Below are positions 37,542-48,656 of a stretch of 64,000 nucleotides of DNA, one piece after another. Below the pieces are notes generated by a model that was not told the DNA's origin, searched no databases, and was given only the letters and a program-made list of their open reading frames with translations. Position 1 is the first letter of the stretch. Every line of letters begins with the position of its first letter. This stretch comes from Nostoc sp. 'Lobaria pulmonaria (5183) cyanobiont' (GTDB lineage: Bacteria > Cyanobacteriota > Cyanobacteriia > Cyanobacteriales > Nostocaceae), in assembly GCF_002949795.1 (NCBI RefSeq), contig NZ_CP026692.1, positions 1,609,501 through 1,673,500 on the forward strand, in the 5' to 3' direction. Both the position numbers and the translations under genes were made by a program.

Positions 37542-37976
37542 TTACTGACTCACAAGTTGCTCTTGTGATTCCTGTTTGACTCCTGAACCTTGAGTTTCCA
37601 GTTGAATAAGTTCAATTTTATACCCATCTGGATCTTCCACAAAGGCAATTACCGTCGAACCATGTTTCATCGTCCCTGGTTCGCGCACGAGTTTACCGCC
37701 CTGATTGCGAATTTCTTCACACGTAGCGTAAATATCATCAACGCCAAGAGCAATGTGACCGTAAGCATTACCTAATTCGTACTTTTCCACACCCCAGTTG
37801 TAGGTTAGTTCGATCACCGAGTTGTCGCTTTCGTCGCCATAGCCAACAAAAGCCAAGGTAAATTCTCCCCCCGAATAATCTTTGCGGCGCAGCAGTTTCA
37901 TTCCTAGAATTTCACAGTAGAACTTTAAGGATTCTTCAAGGTTGCCCACCCGCAGCATTGTGTGTAGTAATCGCAT
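37542..37976 (-). CDS. gloA: lactoylglutathione lyase (glyoxalase I)
   Basis: A 144-residue vicinal-oxygen-chelate protein of the short, nickel-type class. The four metal ligands of E. coli GlxI are present at identical positions: His5, Glu56, His74 and Glu122. It converts the hemithioacetal of methylglyoxal and glutathione to S-lactoylglutathione in the cytoplasm. The C-terminal tail (about 126-144) is a Gln/Ser-rich extension. The start is ATG at 37976; the gene diverges from eno. Confidence 0.95.
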   Translation of the reverse strand: MRLLHTMLRVGNLEESLKFYCEILGMKLLRRKDYSGGEFTLAFVGYGDESDNSVIELTYNWGVEKYELGNAYGHIALGVDDIYATCEEIRNQGGKLVREPGTMKHGSTVIAFVEDPDGYKIELIQLETQGSGVKQESQEQLVSQ

Positions 37977-38218
37977 ATTGACCTTTTCTCTGTAATTGAT
38001 TTAGTGTTATTCTCTGCAAACATTTTACCTAGCTCAAAGTCTTAAGGGAAAAATGCCGTTACAGAAAGAATTAAAAGCCGAAAGGACAGGATAAACAATT
38101 ACCCATTTTTGGCATTGCTCCCGATCCCTATAATGGAAATCTTCTTTAATCTCAGCCGAGAAAGTCTCTTAACCGCCTATGCTAGCGATTGGGTTAGGCA
38201 ACTGGACTGGATGCGTAA

Positions 38219-39535
<1,317 letters not shown>

Positions 39536-39545
39536 CAAGTAGGGA

Positions 39546-39578
39546 ATAGGGAATAGGTATTTTCTGTCCCCTGTTCCC
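39546..39578. terminator. possible bidirectional terminator between eno and argC
   Basis: AGGGAATAGG and CCTGTTCCCT pair at 9 of 10 positions around a 12-13-nt loop in the 53-bp space between the converging stops. Flanking T/A-runs are weak. Confidence 0.4.
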
Positions 39579-39588
39579 TTTCCCCTAA

Positions 39589-40647
39589 TCAAGGATAAAA
39601 CCCCAACTTGGGCAACCCCAAGGTTTCATCCCAGCCCATCATCAGGTTCAGACACTGAATAGCTTGGCCCGCCTGTCCTTTAATTAGATTGTCAATTGCT
39701 GACATGACAATTACACGACCCGTGCGTGGGTCAACTTCTACACCGATGTAACAAAGATTGCTGCCGTTAGCCCATTTGGTTTGCGGGTAAACGCCGCTAC
39801 CGCAGACTCTTACCCAAGGAGAGTTGCGGTAGAAGGCTGAGAAAATTGTGATTAAGTCATCTCGCACTAGACCGGGGTCGCTCATTGTGGCATATACTGT
39901 TGCCAAAATACCGCGTACCATTGGGATAAGGTGCGGTGTAAATTGGATCGTGAGTTCGTGACCAGCTAAGTCACTGCAAATTTGCTCAATTTCTGGGGTA
40001 TGACGGTGACGACCAACATTGAAAGCTGTTATGGAGTTGTCTGCTTCAGCTAGTAATAGGTTGGTTTGAGGTTGTCGTCCACTGCTAGATGTGCCAGACT
40101 TGGCATCGATAATAGCTGTTTCTGGTCTGATTAAGCCTTGCTTTAAAAGTGGCGAAAGTGCAAGGAGACTAGCAGTGGGATAGGAACCAGGACAGCCAAT
40201 AAGTTGAGCATCGGCAATGCGATCGCGGTAAAGTTCTGGTAATCCATAAACTGCTGTCGCTGCAATTGTGCGATCGCTTCTCTCTGTACCATACCAATTT
40301 GTATAAGTTGTCAAATCACTAAACCGATAGTCTGCACTCAAATCTAGTACTTTACATCCTTTTTCCAACAGTTTGGGTGCGATTTGGCAAGCCAGACCAT
40401 TTGGTAAAGACAGGAAAACTACTTCACAGCGGTGAGCAATTATTTCTGGTTCTATTGCCTCTATTAGCAGGTTAGTTGCATGAGCTAGATGCGGGTAGAG
40501 ATCGCCAAAGGATTTCCCGATACTACTCTCACCTCCTAAATAAACCATTTCGACTTCTGGGTGATCCATCAGTAGTCGTACTAACTGCACTCCACCATAG
40601 CCCGACGCGCCAACAATCCCAACGGGTACGCGTCTAAATTTGCCCAT
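39589..40647 (-). CDS. argC: N-acetyl-gamma-glutamyl-phosphate reductase
   Basis: A 352-residue NADP-dependent enzyme, third step of arginine synthesis. GASGYGG (13-19) is the dinucleotide-binding loop and Cys152 in [10 protein letters not shown] is the catalytic thiol; [12 protein letters not shown] holds a substrate-binding histidine. Length is normal for the type 1 family. The start is ATG at 40647. It converges with eno; argH of the same pathway lies about 17 kb away at 57512. Confidence 0.97.
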   Translation of the reverse strand: MGKFRRVPVGIVGASGYGGVQLVRLLMDHPEVEMVYLGGESSIGKSFGDLYPHLAHATNLLIEAIEPEIIAHRCEVVFLSLPNGLACQIAPKLLEKGCKVLDLSADYRFSDLTTYTNWYGTERSDRTIAATAVYGLPELYRDRIADAQLIGCPGSYPTASLLALSPLLKQGLIRPETAIIDAKSGTSSSGRQPQTNLLLAEADNSITAFNVGRHRHTPEIEQICSDLAGHELTIQFTPHLIPMVRGILATVYATMSDPGLVRDDLITIFSAFYRNSPWVRVCGSGVYPQTKWANGSNLCYIGVEVDPRTGRVIVMSAIDNLIKGQAGQAIQCLNLMMGWDETLGLPKLGFYP

Positions 40648-40843
40648 GATCCCAAATCCTTATCCCATGAATGGTTAATTCGTTCTCAGCTATCAACAAT
40701 ATCAGCGACTAGACGCGTAGCGCACAAAACGTTTCAAACCCCTCTACTTTGTTCTGAGAAGATCGGGGAGCAAACAAACAATTATTATTCTTCCTCATCC
40801 CCTTCATCCTTTACTGTCGCTGCACTTTATCACCACTTTTTAT

Positions 40844-40859
40844 GGCAAAAATTTTTGCC
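40844..40859. repeat. 16-bp perfect palindrome upstream of ribBA
   Basis: GGCAAAAATTTTTGCC is a perfect dyad between the divergent argC and ribBA genes. It could be an operator or promoter-associated site; no known regulator consensus was matched. No FMN riboswitch core was found here. Confidence 0.4.
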
Positions 40860-40925
40860 CCGCTATCAAATCATTGCTAGTCTACTTCTCTGCCTTATAA
40901 AGGAGCTACAATCTAAAAGAAGAAA

Positions 40926-42638
40926 TTGTTAAAAAAATTTACGTTTATAGCTGGAAATCTTTCTGTGTCACAGACTAATCCTACCCAAGCTTTTAAATTT
41001 GATTCGATTGATGCCGCTTTAGCAGACCTAAAAGCTGGTCGCGTCATTGTAGTGGTAGATGATGAAAATAGAGAAAATGAAGGCGACTTAATTTGTGCTG
41101 CCCAATTTGCCACACCCGACATGATTAATTTCATGGCGGTGGAAGCAAGAGGACTAATTTGTTTGGCAATGACAGGCGATCGCTTAGACGAGTTAGACTT
41201 ACCCTTGATGGTAAGCAACATCACAGATACTAACCAAACTGCCTTCACTGTCAGTATTGATGCCGGGCCAGAATTAGGTGTCACCACAGGCATCTCAGCA
41301 GAAGACCGCGCCCGGACTATCCAGGTTACTCTCAACCCAGCCACAAAACCTACCGATTTGCGTCGTCCTGGTCATATTTTTCCCATTCGGGCTAAGGTTG
41401 GAGGCGTACTCAAACGCGCAGGACATACGGAAGCTGCTGTGGACTTAGCTAGGCTAGCAGGGCTATACCCGGCGGGGGTAATTTGTGAAATTCAAAACTC
41501 CGATGGTTCAATGGCGCGGTTGCAGCAGTTAGTTGAATACGCTAAACGTCACAATTTAAAAATTATTAATATTGCGGATTTAATCAGCTATCGCCTACAG
41601 CACGATCGCCTAGTGTATCGTGAGGTAATTACCAAGCTGCCTAGTCAATTCGGTCAGTTTGAAATTTATGCCTATCGTCATACCCTGGATAATACAGAAC
41701 ACGTTGCAATTGTCAAGGGTGATCCAGCTAACTTCAAAGATGAGCCAGTGATGGTGCGGATGCACTCAGAATGCTTAACTGGTGACGCTTTGGGTTCTTT
41801 GCGTTGCGACTGTCGGATGCAGTTGCAAGCTGCACTGAAAATGATTGAGGCTGCTGGTCAAGGTGTAGTTGTATACCTGCGCCAAGAAGGACGGGGAATC
41901 GGCTTGATTAACAAGCTGAAAGCCTACTCGTTGCAGGATATGGGACTAGATACAGTAGAGGCAAATGAGCGTTTAGGATTTCCTGCTGACTTACGAGACT
42001 ACGGGATGGGGGCACAAATGCTCATGGACTTGGGTATCAAAAAGATTCGCTTGATTACCAATAATCCCCGTAAGATTGCTGGAGTTAAAGGTTATGGGTT
42101 GGAAGTAGTCGATCGCGTGCCATTGTTGATTGAGGCAAACGATTACAATTCCTATTATCTGGCGACAAAGGCGAAAAAGCTGGGTCACATGCTGTTACAA
42201 ACTTATTTGGTAACAGTAGCAATCCACTGGCAAGATGACCCGGAAGCTGTGACGGAACGTTATGAACGCTTAGAAAAACTGCGACACTTAGCGAAAAGTA
42301 ACGATCTATTGTTACAGGAAGAAGCGCGTCCCTTAGCGATCGCTCTATTTGACGAGCCATCTTTAACAGTACACTTGGGTTTCGATCAGGCAAAAGTTGC
42401 TAGCTGTGATTGGTATCAGCAGAGTGGTCATCCTTATATACACGCAATCTTCCAAATTCTGGATAACCTAGCAACTGTGCCTTATATTCAGAAACTAGAA
42501 TTTATGATTTCTTCTGGTTGCGATCCTTTGAGTAATTTACAAGTCCAACTAGATCGGCAGACATTCGCCAATGGTACACTGCCTTCATCAATTAGCGATC
42601 GCTTGGAGACGCAGCAAATTTACAGCTTTAGCAAATAA
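40926..42638 (+). CDS. ribBA: bifunctional 3,4-dihydroxy-2-butanone-4-phosphate synthase / GTP cyclohydrolase II
   Basis: A fused enzyme for both branches of early riboflavin synthesis. The RibB half shows [13 protein letters not shown] and GHIFPIRA; the RibA half has the zinc cysteines in [16 protein letters not shown] and RQEGRGIGL. Both domains are over by about residue 415, leaving an extra C-terminal region of about 150 residues (from about [17 protein letters not shown]) absent from standard RibBA; it seems typical of cyanobacterial forms and has no known role. The frame opens with TTG at 40926; GTG at 40965 (SQTNPTQ...) is an equally plausible start giving 557 residues. Confidence 0.95.
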   Translation: MLKKFTFIAGNLSVSQTNPTQAFKFDSIDAALADLKAGRVIVVVDDENRENEGDLICAAQFATPDMINFMAVEARGLICLAMTGDRLDELDLPLMVSNITDTNQTAFTVSIDAGPELGVTTGISAEDRARTIQVTLNPATKPTDLRRPGHIFPIRAKVGGVLKRAGHTEAAVDLARLAGLYPAGVICEIQNSDGSMARLQQLVEYAKRHNLKIINIADLISYRLQHDRLVYREVITKLPSQFGQFEIYAYRHTLDNTEHVAIVKGDPANFKDEPVMVRMHSECLTGDALGSLRCDCRMQLQAALKMIEAAGQGVVVYLRQEGRGIGLINKLKAYSLQDMGLDTVEANERLGFPADLRDYGMGAQMLMDLGIKKIRLITNNPRKIAGVKGYGLEVVDRVPLLIEANDYNSYYLATKAKKLGHMLLQTYLVTVAIHWQDDPEAVTERYERLEKLRHLAKSNDLLLQEEARPLAIALFDEPSLTVHLGFDQAKVASCDWYQQSGHPYIHAIFQILDNLATVPYIQKLEFMISSGCDPLSNLQVQLDRQTFANGTLPSSISDRLETQQIYSFSK

Positions 42639-42850
42639 CTGCGCACTATATTATCTAGCGGTGCATTAGGCGCTCATGTCATGTTTTTCGTGACAAACTA
42701 TATCAAAAAATGCGCCGCTTGTGATCGCTCTCCAAACTTCTACTTTTTAGCTGAAACAAAAAGAAGCCTCTTACTCACCTGAAGGGGAATGATGAGATAA
42801 AATTTTTGGGCGATGAGGAGTTTACCCCATGCCCCATGCCCCATGCCCAA
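42639..42850. repeat. spacer with CCCATGC heptamer repeats
   Basis: Between the converging ribBA and flv genes. Four tandem copies of a CCCCATG-type heptamer lie at about 42823-42848, immediately before the flv1-type stop. Confidence 0.7.
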
Positions 42851-44563
42851 TTAATAATGAGTTGCCGACTTGCGATGATGCACAGCTGTAACGCCATCTG
42901 TATCTAACAATTTACCACTCTCGACAGTCGCATAAACTAGCCAGTGGTCGCCAGATTCCATCCGGTTTTGTACGGAACATTCTAGATATGCCAAGGCATC
43001 GGTAAGTATGGGAGAACCGTTTTCAGCTTCTTGGGCGGCGACATCGGCAAATCGGTCTTGTCCTGGGCCAAAGGGTTTGAGGAAATGCTTCATCAATCCC
43101 AAGTGATTGCCTTCTTTGAGAATGTTGAGGACAAATTTGTTTCCTGTATGCGTCAGTGTTTCTACTGCCCGCTCTTTAGCAACGGCTATGGTTAAACCAG
43201 GGGGATTAAAGCTAGCTTGAGCTACCCAAGAGGCTAACATGGCACTGGAACGATCGCCTTCTTTTGCAGTCATAACGCACAAAGAACCGACAATGCGACC
43301 AACTGCTTGTTCTACAGTAGTCGCAGGAAGACTCTGCGATCGCACTTTTCTAGCTTTTTTCAAGGCTTGGGCAAAGTCGGTTCCGGCTTCTTCACACAAT
43401 TGTAAGGTGGCATCGTCGGGTTTGAATTTCACGCGAATGGTATCAAAACCAAACCGATAACCAGCATCTTTCAATTTACCTTCGATTAAATCAACCGCTT
43501 CCCCACTCCAGCCAAAGGAACCAAAAACACCAGCAAGTTTATTGTTAGTAGCAGTAGATAGGACAATTCCTAAAGCTGTTTGCACGGGTGTGGGTGCATG
43601 ACCGCCGAGAGTTGGAGAACCCATGATGAAACCACCGGCTTTTTCCACAGCTGCGCGGATTTCTTCTGGTTCAGTAAATTCGCAGTTAATCGATTCTACA
43701 GCGACACCAGCTTTGGTGATCCCACGAGCGATCGCTTGCGCTAATGTTGCGGTATTTCCATAAGCTGATGCATAAATTAACGCTACTGTCAAGTCAGCAG
43801 ATGTTTGCTGTTGACTCCATTCTCGATAAGCCTTGGTCAATTCAATTAAGCCATAGCGTACCAAAGGCCCGTGTCCATTGGCATACATTCTCACGGGAAA
43901 ATCAGCTAGTTTATCCAGCGCTGTTTCTACTTGACGGGCGTGGGGAGCCATGAGGCAATCAAAATAATAGCGCCGATCTTCGTTATATACTTCCCAACCT
44001 TCATCAAATACCTGATCTCCGCAAACATGTGCCCCAAATAACTTATCTGTGTAGAGAATTTCTGTTTGTGGATCGTAGGTGCAAAGTTGATCTGCATAGC
44101 GGGGATTGGGGGTGGGAATAAATTGTAAATTATGCCCGTTACCCAAATCTAGGGTTTCTTCACCCCGCATGACAAGAATTTTCAAATCTGGATTTTCCAG
44201 CGCTCCACGTAAATTTATCGCCCCTGGATTAGAACACACAAAGGTGATTTGGGGAGCAATTTCTAATAAAGCTTTTAAAGTTGTAGCGCGGTTAGGATTT
44301 ACGTGTCCCAAAATTACATAATCTAAGTCTTCGAGATGGAAACGCTGCTGCAACGCTTCTAAATAAATTTCTGTAAACGTTTCCCCTGGAGGGTCAATGA
44401 TGGCAGTTTTATCGCTTTCGATTAAATAAGAATTAGCAGTTGTACCCTTAGCAAGAGCATATTCAATTTCAAATCTGAGCCTTGACCAACTGCGCGATCG
44501 CAGTATTCTTGTATCTGTAGCTATTGGATAAACTTGAACATCACGAGGTTTATTTTTTGACAT
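42851..44563 (-). CDS. flavodiiron protein, Flv1-type (class C, degenerate iron site)
   Basis: A 570-residue three-domain protein: beta-lactamase-like domain (about 30-250), flavodoxin-like domain (about 258-400) and flavin reductase-like domain (about 418-565), the layout specific to cyanobacterial class C flavodiiron proteins. The diiron ligands are degenerate: where Flv3 has H-x-E-x-D-H, this protein has His87, Asn89, Asn91, Arg92 (GHVNPNRAT). That is the Flv1/Flv2 pattern, forming a heterodimer with a canonical partner. It should reduce oxygen to water behind photosystem I without making superoxide. Flv1 rather than Flv2 is inferred from the partner gene. Confidence 0.85.
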   Translation of the reverse strand: MSKNKPRDVQVYPIATDTRILRSRSWSRLRFEIEYALAKGTTANSYLIESDKTAIIDPPGETFTEIYLEALQQRFHLEDLDYVILGHVNPNRATTLKALLEIAPQITFVCSNPGAINLRGALENPDLKILVMRGEETLDLGNGHNLQFIPTPNPRYADQLCTYDPQTEILYTDKLFGAHVCGDQVFDEGWEVYNEDRRYYFDCLMAPHARQVETALDKLADFPVRMYANGHGPLVRYGLIELTKAYREWSQQQTSADLTVALIYASAYGNTATLAQAIARGITKAGVAVESINCEFTEPEEIRAAVEKAGGFIMGSPTLGGHAPTPVQTALGIVLSTATNNKLAGVFGSFGWSGEAVDLIEGKLKDAGYRFGFDTIRVKFKPDDATLQLCEEAGTDFAQALKKARKVRSQSLPATTVEQAVGRIVGSLCVMTAKEGDRSSAMLASWVAQASFNPPGLTIAVAKERAVETLTHTGNKFVLNILKEGNHLGLMKHFLKPFGPGQDRFADVAAQEAENGSPILTDALAYLECSVQNRMESGDHWLVYATVESGKLLDTDGVTAVHHRKSATHY

Positions 44564-44576
44564 GACTTAAAAAATT

Positions 44577-44723
44577 TTAGATTTTAGATTTTAGATTTTA
44601 GATTGTTAATTCAACATCCAAATTCTGGATATTAAGTAGAGAGGGCCATCCTACACAAATGCTTTATTGAATGTTTATGGATTTTGGATTATTAATCTAA
44701 AATCCAAAATCCAAAATCCAAAA
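44577..44723. repeat. heptameric repeats between the two flv genes
   Basis: ATTTTAG-type heptamers (44577-44602) and AATCCAA-type heptamers (44695-44720) flank the spacer; together they are roughly inverted copies of each other and could pair in a transcript covering both genes. Confidence 0.65.
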
Positions 44724-46448
44724 TTAATAGTGATTTCCAACTTTGCGATGATGCACAGCAGTTAAAGCATCTGGCTTAGAAACTCGTCCGGCGTAGACGG
44801 TGCTATATACTGCCCAATGGTCGCCGCAATCCATTCTACTGACGACTTCGCACTCCATGTAGGCGAGGGCATCGTTGAGAATAGGCGCACCATTTTCGGC
44901 TGGCTGGGTTCTCACTCCTTCAAAGCGATCTGCACCAGGGGCGAACCGTTTCAAAAAGTGCTTCATGAGTGGTTGGAAATTGCCTTGTTCTAAGACGTTG
45001 AGAACAAAGCGATCGCCTACTTGCATGAGTGATTCAATTGCCCGATCTTTGGCGACTGCAATGGAAAATCCCAAAGGTTTGAAGCTGGCTTGATTTACCC
45101 ACGAGGCTAGCATGGCACTGGATACATCACCTTTTTTGGCAGTAATAATATACAATCCGCCGCTAAGTCTACCAAGTGCTTTATCTAAGTCAGCACCGAG
45201 AGATTTCATCGCTTTGATGCTGCGATCGCGTGTTACCCATTGAGCTAAGTCTGTACCCGCTTCTTCACACAACTTGTAAGTATTTTCTGTGGGCGTTTGT
45301 TTAATCCGAATCGCTGGAAAAACTGTTGTCAAACCCAAATTGCGGAATTTACTCACCAACGGATCTATTGGCTCATCATCGCCACCCCCACTTTCAAACA
45401 CGCCGATGGCTTGCTTCTCTTTAGCAGATCCTAAAACTGTGCTGAGTGCAGATTGGATGCTCGCAGCACCAGAAGCCGGAGGTAGACCAACTATTAGTCC
45501 AGCACATCGGCTCACTAGTTCCCGCAGTTCTTGTAAATCGACTTCAGAACCCAAATCGACAATTTCCACGGCAACACCAGTTTTACCGATACCATTGGCA
45601 ATTGCTTGCGCGAGGCGATCGCTATATCCGTATTCAGAAACGTAAAATATTCCAATTATAGTTTCTGGCTTGGCTTGGGTTTGGCTCCAAGTGCGGTAAC
45701 GTCCAACTAGTTCCTCAACATTGTGAGATAATAATGGCCCGTGTCCTGTGGCAATCATACCGATGGTTTTCAGTTCCGCCATCCGCTTCAGCGCAGACAA
45801 AACTGACCGGGCATTTGGCCCCATCAAGCAATCATAGTAATAATGAAAGTCTTCTTCGATCGCGGCTAAGTCTTCATCAAAGGTGCTATTTGAGCAATAG
45901 TGCAGCCCAAAAGCATCGCAGGTGTAGAGAGTTTTGGTTTTGTGGTCAAAGCTGAAAATGGTATCCGGCCAATGTAAATTTGGGGCAATCACGAATTCAA
46001 ATTCATGACCATTGCCCAAATCTAAGCGATCGCCATTTTTCACAATCCGCCGCTTAAATGGCTGATGTACGAAATCCTCAAGAAACTGAATCGCCACCTT
46101 AGAACCGACAACGGTAATTTCTGGAGCTATTTGCAGCAAATCTTTAACTAAACCGCTATGGTCTGGCTCAGTGTGGCTGATAATTAAATAATCAATATCT
46201 GTTGGGTTGATTAGTCCGGTGAGCGTATCAAAGTATAGTTGACGAAACTTCTCGTGGGAGGTATCAACTAAGGCAGTCTGCTCCCCACGAATGAGAAACG
46301 AGTTATAAGTAGTGCCGTTTTGCAAACCAAACTCAATATCGAAGCGATCGCGATCCCAATCCAAAGAGCGAATAGCCGTCGTCTCTTGAGCGATTTCCAC
46401 CTGCTGTATGGTGAGCCGTTTTTCAGTTTTTTCGGTGAGCGCTACCAT
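44724..46448 (-). CDS. flavodiiron protein, Flv3-type (class C, canonical iron site)
   Basis: A 574-residue class C flavodiiron protein with the canonical ligand block SHTEPDHSG (His, Glu, Asp, His; residues 92-97 from this start) and the same three-domain layout as its neighbour. The start is set by AAGGAGGGG four bases ahead of ATG 46448; an upstream TTG at 46466 would translate through that ribosome binding site. It precedes the Flv1-type gene on the same strand with a 160-bp repeat-rich spacer, suggesting an operon. In Anabaena PCC 7120 adjacent flv3-flv1 genes are the heterocyst (B) pair, a possible but unproven parallel. Confidence 0.87.
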   Translation of the reverse strand: MVALTEKTEKRLTIQQVEIAQETTAIRSLDWDRDRFDIEFGLQNGTTYNSFLIRGEQTALVDTSHEKFRQLYFDTLTGLINPTDIDYLIISHTEPDHSGLVKDLLQIAPEITVVGSKVAIQFLEDFVHQPFKRRIVKNGDRLDLGNGHEFEFVIAPNLHWPDTIFSFDHKTKTLYTCDAFGLHYCSNSTFDEDLAAIEEDFHYYYDCLMGPNARSVLSALKRMAELKTIGMIATGHGPLLSHNVEELVGRYRTWSQTQAKPETIIGIFYVSEYGYSDRLAQAIANGIGKTGVAVEIVDLGSEVDLQELRELVSRCAGLIVGLPPASGAASIQSALSTVLGSAKEKQAIGVFESGGGDDEPIDPLVSKFRNLGLTTVFPAIRIKQTPTENTYKLCEEAGTDLAQWVTRDRSIKAMKSLGADLDKALGRLSGGLYIITAKKGDVSSAMLASWVNQASFKPLGFSIAVAKDRAIESLMQVGDRFVLNVLEQGNFQPLMKHFLKRFAPGADRFEGVRTQPAENGAPILNDALAYMECEVVSRMDCGDHWAVYSTVYAGRVSKPDALTAVHHRKVGNHY

Positions 46449-46452
46449 AACT

Positions 46453-46461
46453 CCCCTCCTT
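46453..46461 (-). promoter_or_regulatory. ribosome binding site of the Flv3-type gene
   Basis: AAGGAGGGG on the minus strand, four bases before ATG 46448. It rules out the TTG at 46466 as start. Confidence 0.8.
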
Positions 46462-46558
46462 GACAAATTGAGTATTTATTCCTCTGGTTTTATTGTTACA
46501 CGCCTTGAATGTTAAATTTTATTAAAAAACCTCTGACTGATTTAAAAAAGTTAAAACA

Positions 46559-47425
46559 GTGAAATCGTATAAGCACCCAGAACAAACAGAGAATGTTTGG
46601 CTAGCTTTGGAAATTGGTAATTCTCGGCTGCATTGGGCATTATTTTTAGGCGAGACGCTTTCCTCAGCTTGGGATACCGACTATATACCTGAGTCTGTCA
46701 TACAACAGATGGCTGAATGTCAAACCCTGGATGATTTACTAGAGAAAATTTTTCCACTCCATCAGAGAACTAAGAAACAAGGAGGATACGCAGACAATTC
46801 CTTTCCCACGTCATCGCCTCCCCTCCTCCTCGCCTCCGTAGTTCCCAGCCAAACTGCTATTTGGCAAATTTATCCCAACGTTCGCGTTATTACCTTAGAC
46901 CAAGTACCACTCAAAGGTATGTATCCCACATTAGGAATTGACCGCGCTTTAGCTTTATGGGGTGCGGGGAAAATGTGGGGTTTTCCAATGTTGGTGATTG
47001 ATGCTGGGACAGCGCTGACTTTTACAGTTGCGGATGATAATCAGTGTCTGATTGGAGGTGCAATTCTGCCAGGAATAGGTTTGCAATTTGCGGCTCTCGG
47101 TGAAAAAACAGGACAATTACCATTAGTAGAAAGGCAAAATATTGCGTCTTTACCACCACGTTTTGCGCTGAATACTACAGAATCAATTCAAAGTGGAGTT
47201 ATTTACACTTTAATCGCTGGAATCAAAGATTTTATTGAAGCGTGGTGGCAATTATTTCCTAATGGTAAGATTGCGATTAAAGGGGGCGATCGCACTTTAT
47301 TACTAAATTATCTGCAAGCTTTATATCCTACAATTGCAGTATCTTTAATTGTGGAAACAAATTTAATTTTTTGGGGAATGCGGGAAATAGTAATGGGTGA
47401 TATAGCAATCCTAAATGAGTTGTGA
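46559..47425 (+). CDS. coaX: type III pantothenate kinase
   Basis: A 288-residue ASKHA-fold kinase, first step of coenzyme A synthesis. [14 protein letters not shown] is the phosphate-1 (P-loop-like) motif, [11 protein letters not shown] the pantothenate-site motif, [14 protein letters not shown] the phosphate-2 motif, and [11 protein letters not shown] follows. An insert of about 20 residues ([15 protein letters not shown] region) precedes SVVPSQT, common in cyanobacterial forms. The start is GTG at 46559. The gene diverges from the flv3-type gene and ends 16 bp before a palindromic repeat. Confidence 0.93.
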   Translation: MKSYKHPEQTENVWLALEIGNSRLHWALFLGETLSSAWDTDYIPESVIQQMAECQTLDDLLEKIFPLHQRTKKQGGYADNSFPTSSPPLLLASVVPSQTAIWQIYPNVRVITLDQVPLKGMYPTLGIDRALALWGAGKMWGFPMLVIDAGTALTFTVADDNQCLIGGAILPGIGLQFAALGEKTGQLPLVERQNIASLPPRFALNTTESIQSGVIYTLIAGIKDFIEAWWQLFPNGKIAIKGGDRTLLLNYLQALYPTIAVSLIVETNLIFWGMREIVMGDIAILNEL

Positions 47426-47440
47426 AAATCGAGAGACTAA

Positions 47441-47471
47441 GATCCCCGACTTCTCAAAGAAGTCGGGGATC
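47441..47471. repeat. palindromic repeat after coaX (possible terminator)
   Basis: A perfect 14-bp stem (GATCCCCGACTTCT with its complement) around loop CAA, followed by TTATTG. Same family as 10141-10172 and 33814-33848. Its position 16 bp after coaX would suit transcription termination. Confidence 0.85.
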
Positions 47472-47473
47472 TT

Positions 47474-47831
47474 ATTGTTGGTATCGAGTCAGGAGATAAC
47501 CCAATACGGTTCGGATAAGGTTTTTTGATGACACGCCCTAGATCGCAAAGACGCGATAAATCGGCATCTTTACAATAATCAGTCCTTTGTAGAGACGGCG
47601 ATTTATCGCGTCTGTTGCCTTAACCGAACCGTATTGGGAGATAACCAACATTCATTCAGAAACGGAACTTATGTCGAGAATGTCTGGACTTATCCTGTAG
47701 GTGCATCAGGATTTCAAAATTACACCGGAACCGCACCTATAGCCGCAGAAAATAATAACCGTGGTTGGTATTCGGGTTGGTTTCCTGTACAAAATGGAGG
47801 TCAAAACGCTATTCAATTCTTACGTCCTTAA
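47474..47831 (+). pseudogene. 3' remnant of an unrecognised gene, split by a MITE
   Basis: If the element at 47501-47637 and one copy of its target duplication are removed, a single frame runs from about 47474 through VGIESGDNQHSFRNGTYVE to QNAIQFLRP and TAA at 47829-47831. The residue mix (Gly, Asn, Trp, Tyr; WTYPVGASGFQNYTG; GWYSGWFPVQNGG) suggests the end of an exported protein. There is no start codon or ribosome binding site, and the palindrome at 47441 cuts off the 5' side. No family recognised. Confidence 0.5.
47501..47637. mobile_element. MITE with 20-bp terminal inverted repeats and 8-bp target duplication
   Basis: The ends (CCAATACGGTTCGG... and ...CCGAACCGTATTGG) are inverted repeats with one mismatch in 20. 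GAGATAAC occurs directly on both sides (47493-47500 and 47638-47645). The 137-bp interior carries a second long fold-back (AGACGCGATAAATCGGC and near-complement) and no ORF. It is a non-autonomous element inserted into the remnant gene; the responsible transposase is not in this window. Confidence 0.85.
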
Positions 47832-47856
47832 TAGATTATAATCAACAGAGTAAAAG

Positions 47857-48390
47857 ATGAAAAAACTTTTGTTTTTAGGTATTTTGGCGATTGGTATCAC
47901 AATTCCAACGACATCATTATTAGCCCAAAATTCAGTATATAACCCAGATAACAGTGATCCTCCGGGATTGAGAAGACCTCCTGAATTAAACAAGCCTATT
48001 ATTCCTGAGCCACCGTCACCAACAACGCCGACAGAATATCTTTACCCAGATAACAGCGCAAAACCCGTTTTGCAGATGATTACAAAAGAACGTGCAATTG
48101 GACAATTACGACAAGGTTTGAATCTCAAAAATGCACGGCTTGTAACTTACTCCGATTACATCAAATTTAAAAGTAAACTTGGCGGCGATAGCGTTGAAAA
48201 CCTTCAAGTACATCCTAATCGTCGTGTCTGGTTAATTGAAATTGACGCACCAAACGGGATTGATGTAGCACAACGAGTCCGTGATGAAAAAACACCACAT
48301 CCAGAAAAATTTAAAAAATCCAAAATTCTAATGGTAGTAGATGCGGAAACTGGAGATAGACTAAGCATGGATATCGCAGAAAATCAATAA
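47857..48390 (+). CDS. exported protein of unknown function
   Basis: A 177-residue protein with a clear Sec signal peptide: MKKLLFLGILAIGITIP, then TTSLLAQ with likely cleavage after Ala23. A Pro-rich linker (about 30-60; PPELNKPIIPEPPSPTTPTE) leads to a small alpha/beta domain (about 70-177) ending VVDAETGDRLSMDIAE. That end resembles PepSY-like or other small periplasmic domains, but I do not assign it. It follows the remnant gene after 25 bp. Codon use and start (ATG 47857) look normal. Confidence 0.7.
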   Translation: MKKLLFLGILAIGITIPTTSLLAQNSVYNPDNSDPPGLRRPPELNKPIIPEPPSPTTPTEYLYPDNSAKPVLQMITKERAIGQLRQGLNLKNARLVTYSDYIKFKSKLGGDSVENLQVHPNRRVWLIEIDAPNGIDVAQRVRDEKTPHPEKFKKSKILMVVDAETGDRLSMDIAENQ

Positions 48391-48474
48391 CTTAAATTTT
48401 GACCTAGCGATTATATTCACCCTGACGTTTATTTAATTAATATAAATAAACGTTTTTTTATGGATATAAGTTTT

Positions 48475-48575
48475 CTGAACCCGCTTTCCTATAATTACTA
48501 ATTTCCTTTAATAAACTCCCCAATCTCGATCGCCACAACTCCAGCACAAGATTCTGGTAAGGGTAAACGGGGAGT
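48475..48575. repeat. duplicated 3' end of the alpha/beta hydrolase gene (copy A)
   Basis: From about 48478 (AACCCGCTTTCCT) to about 48571 the sequence is a close copy of 54916-54995, which is the 3' flank and last codons of the hydrolase at 54931-55746. The stretch with CCAGCACAAGATTCTGGTAA is identical. It lies just upstream of the antitoxin gene and is non-functional. Confidence 0.75.
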
Positions 48576-48656
48576 TTGAGAGTGATCAGAAGGTCAGCAA
48601 ACAAATAAAGCTTGAATGGCATAAAATTGAAAGAGAAGTTTACCCAGCGTTAAGTT

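Noticed and set aside
40648-40925. FMN riboswitch upstream of ribBA
   Set aside because: None of the conserved FMN aptamer segments was seen in the leader; only a short palindrome is present.
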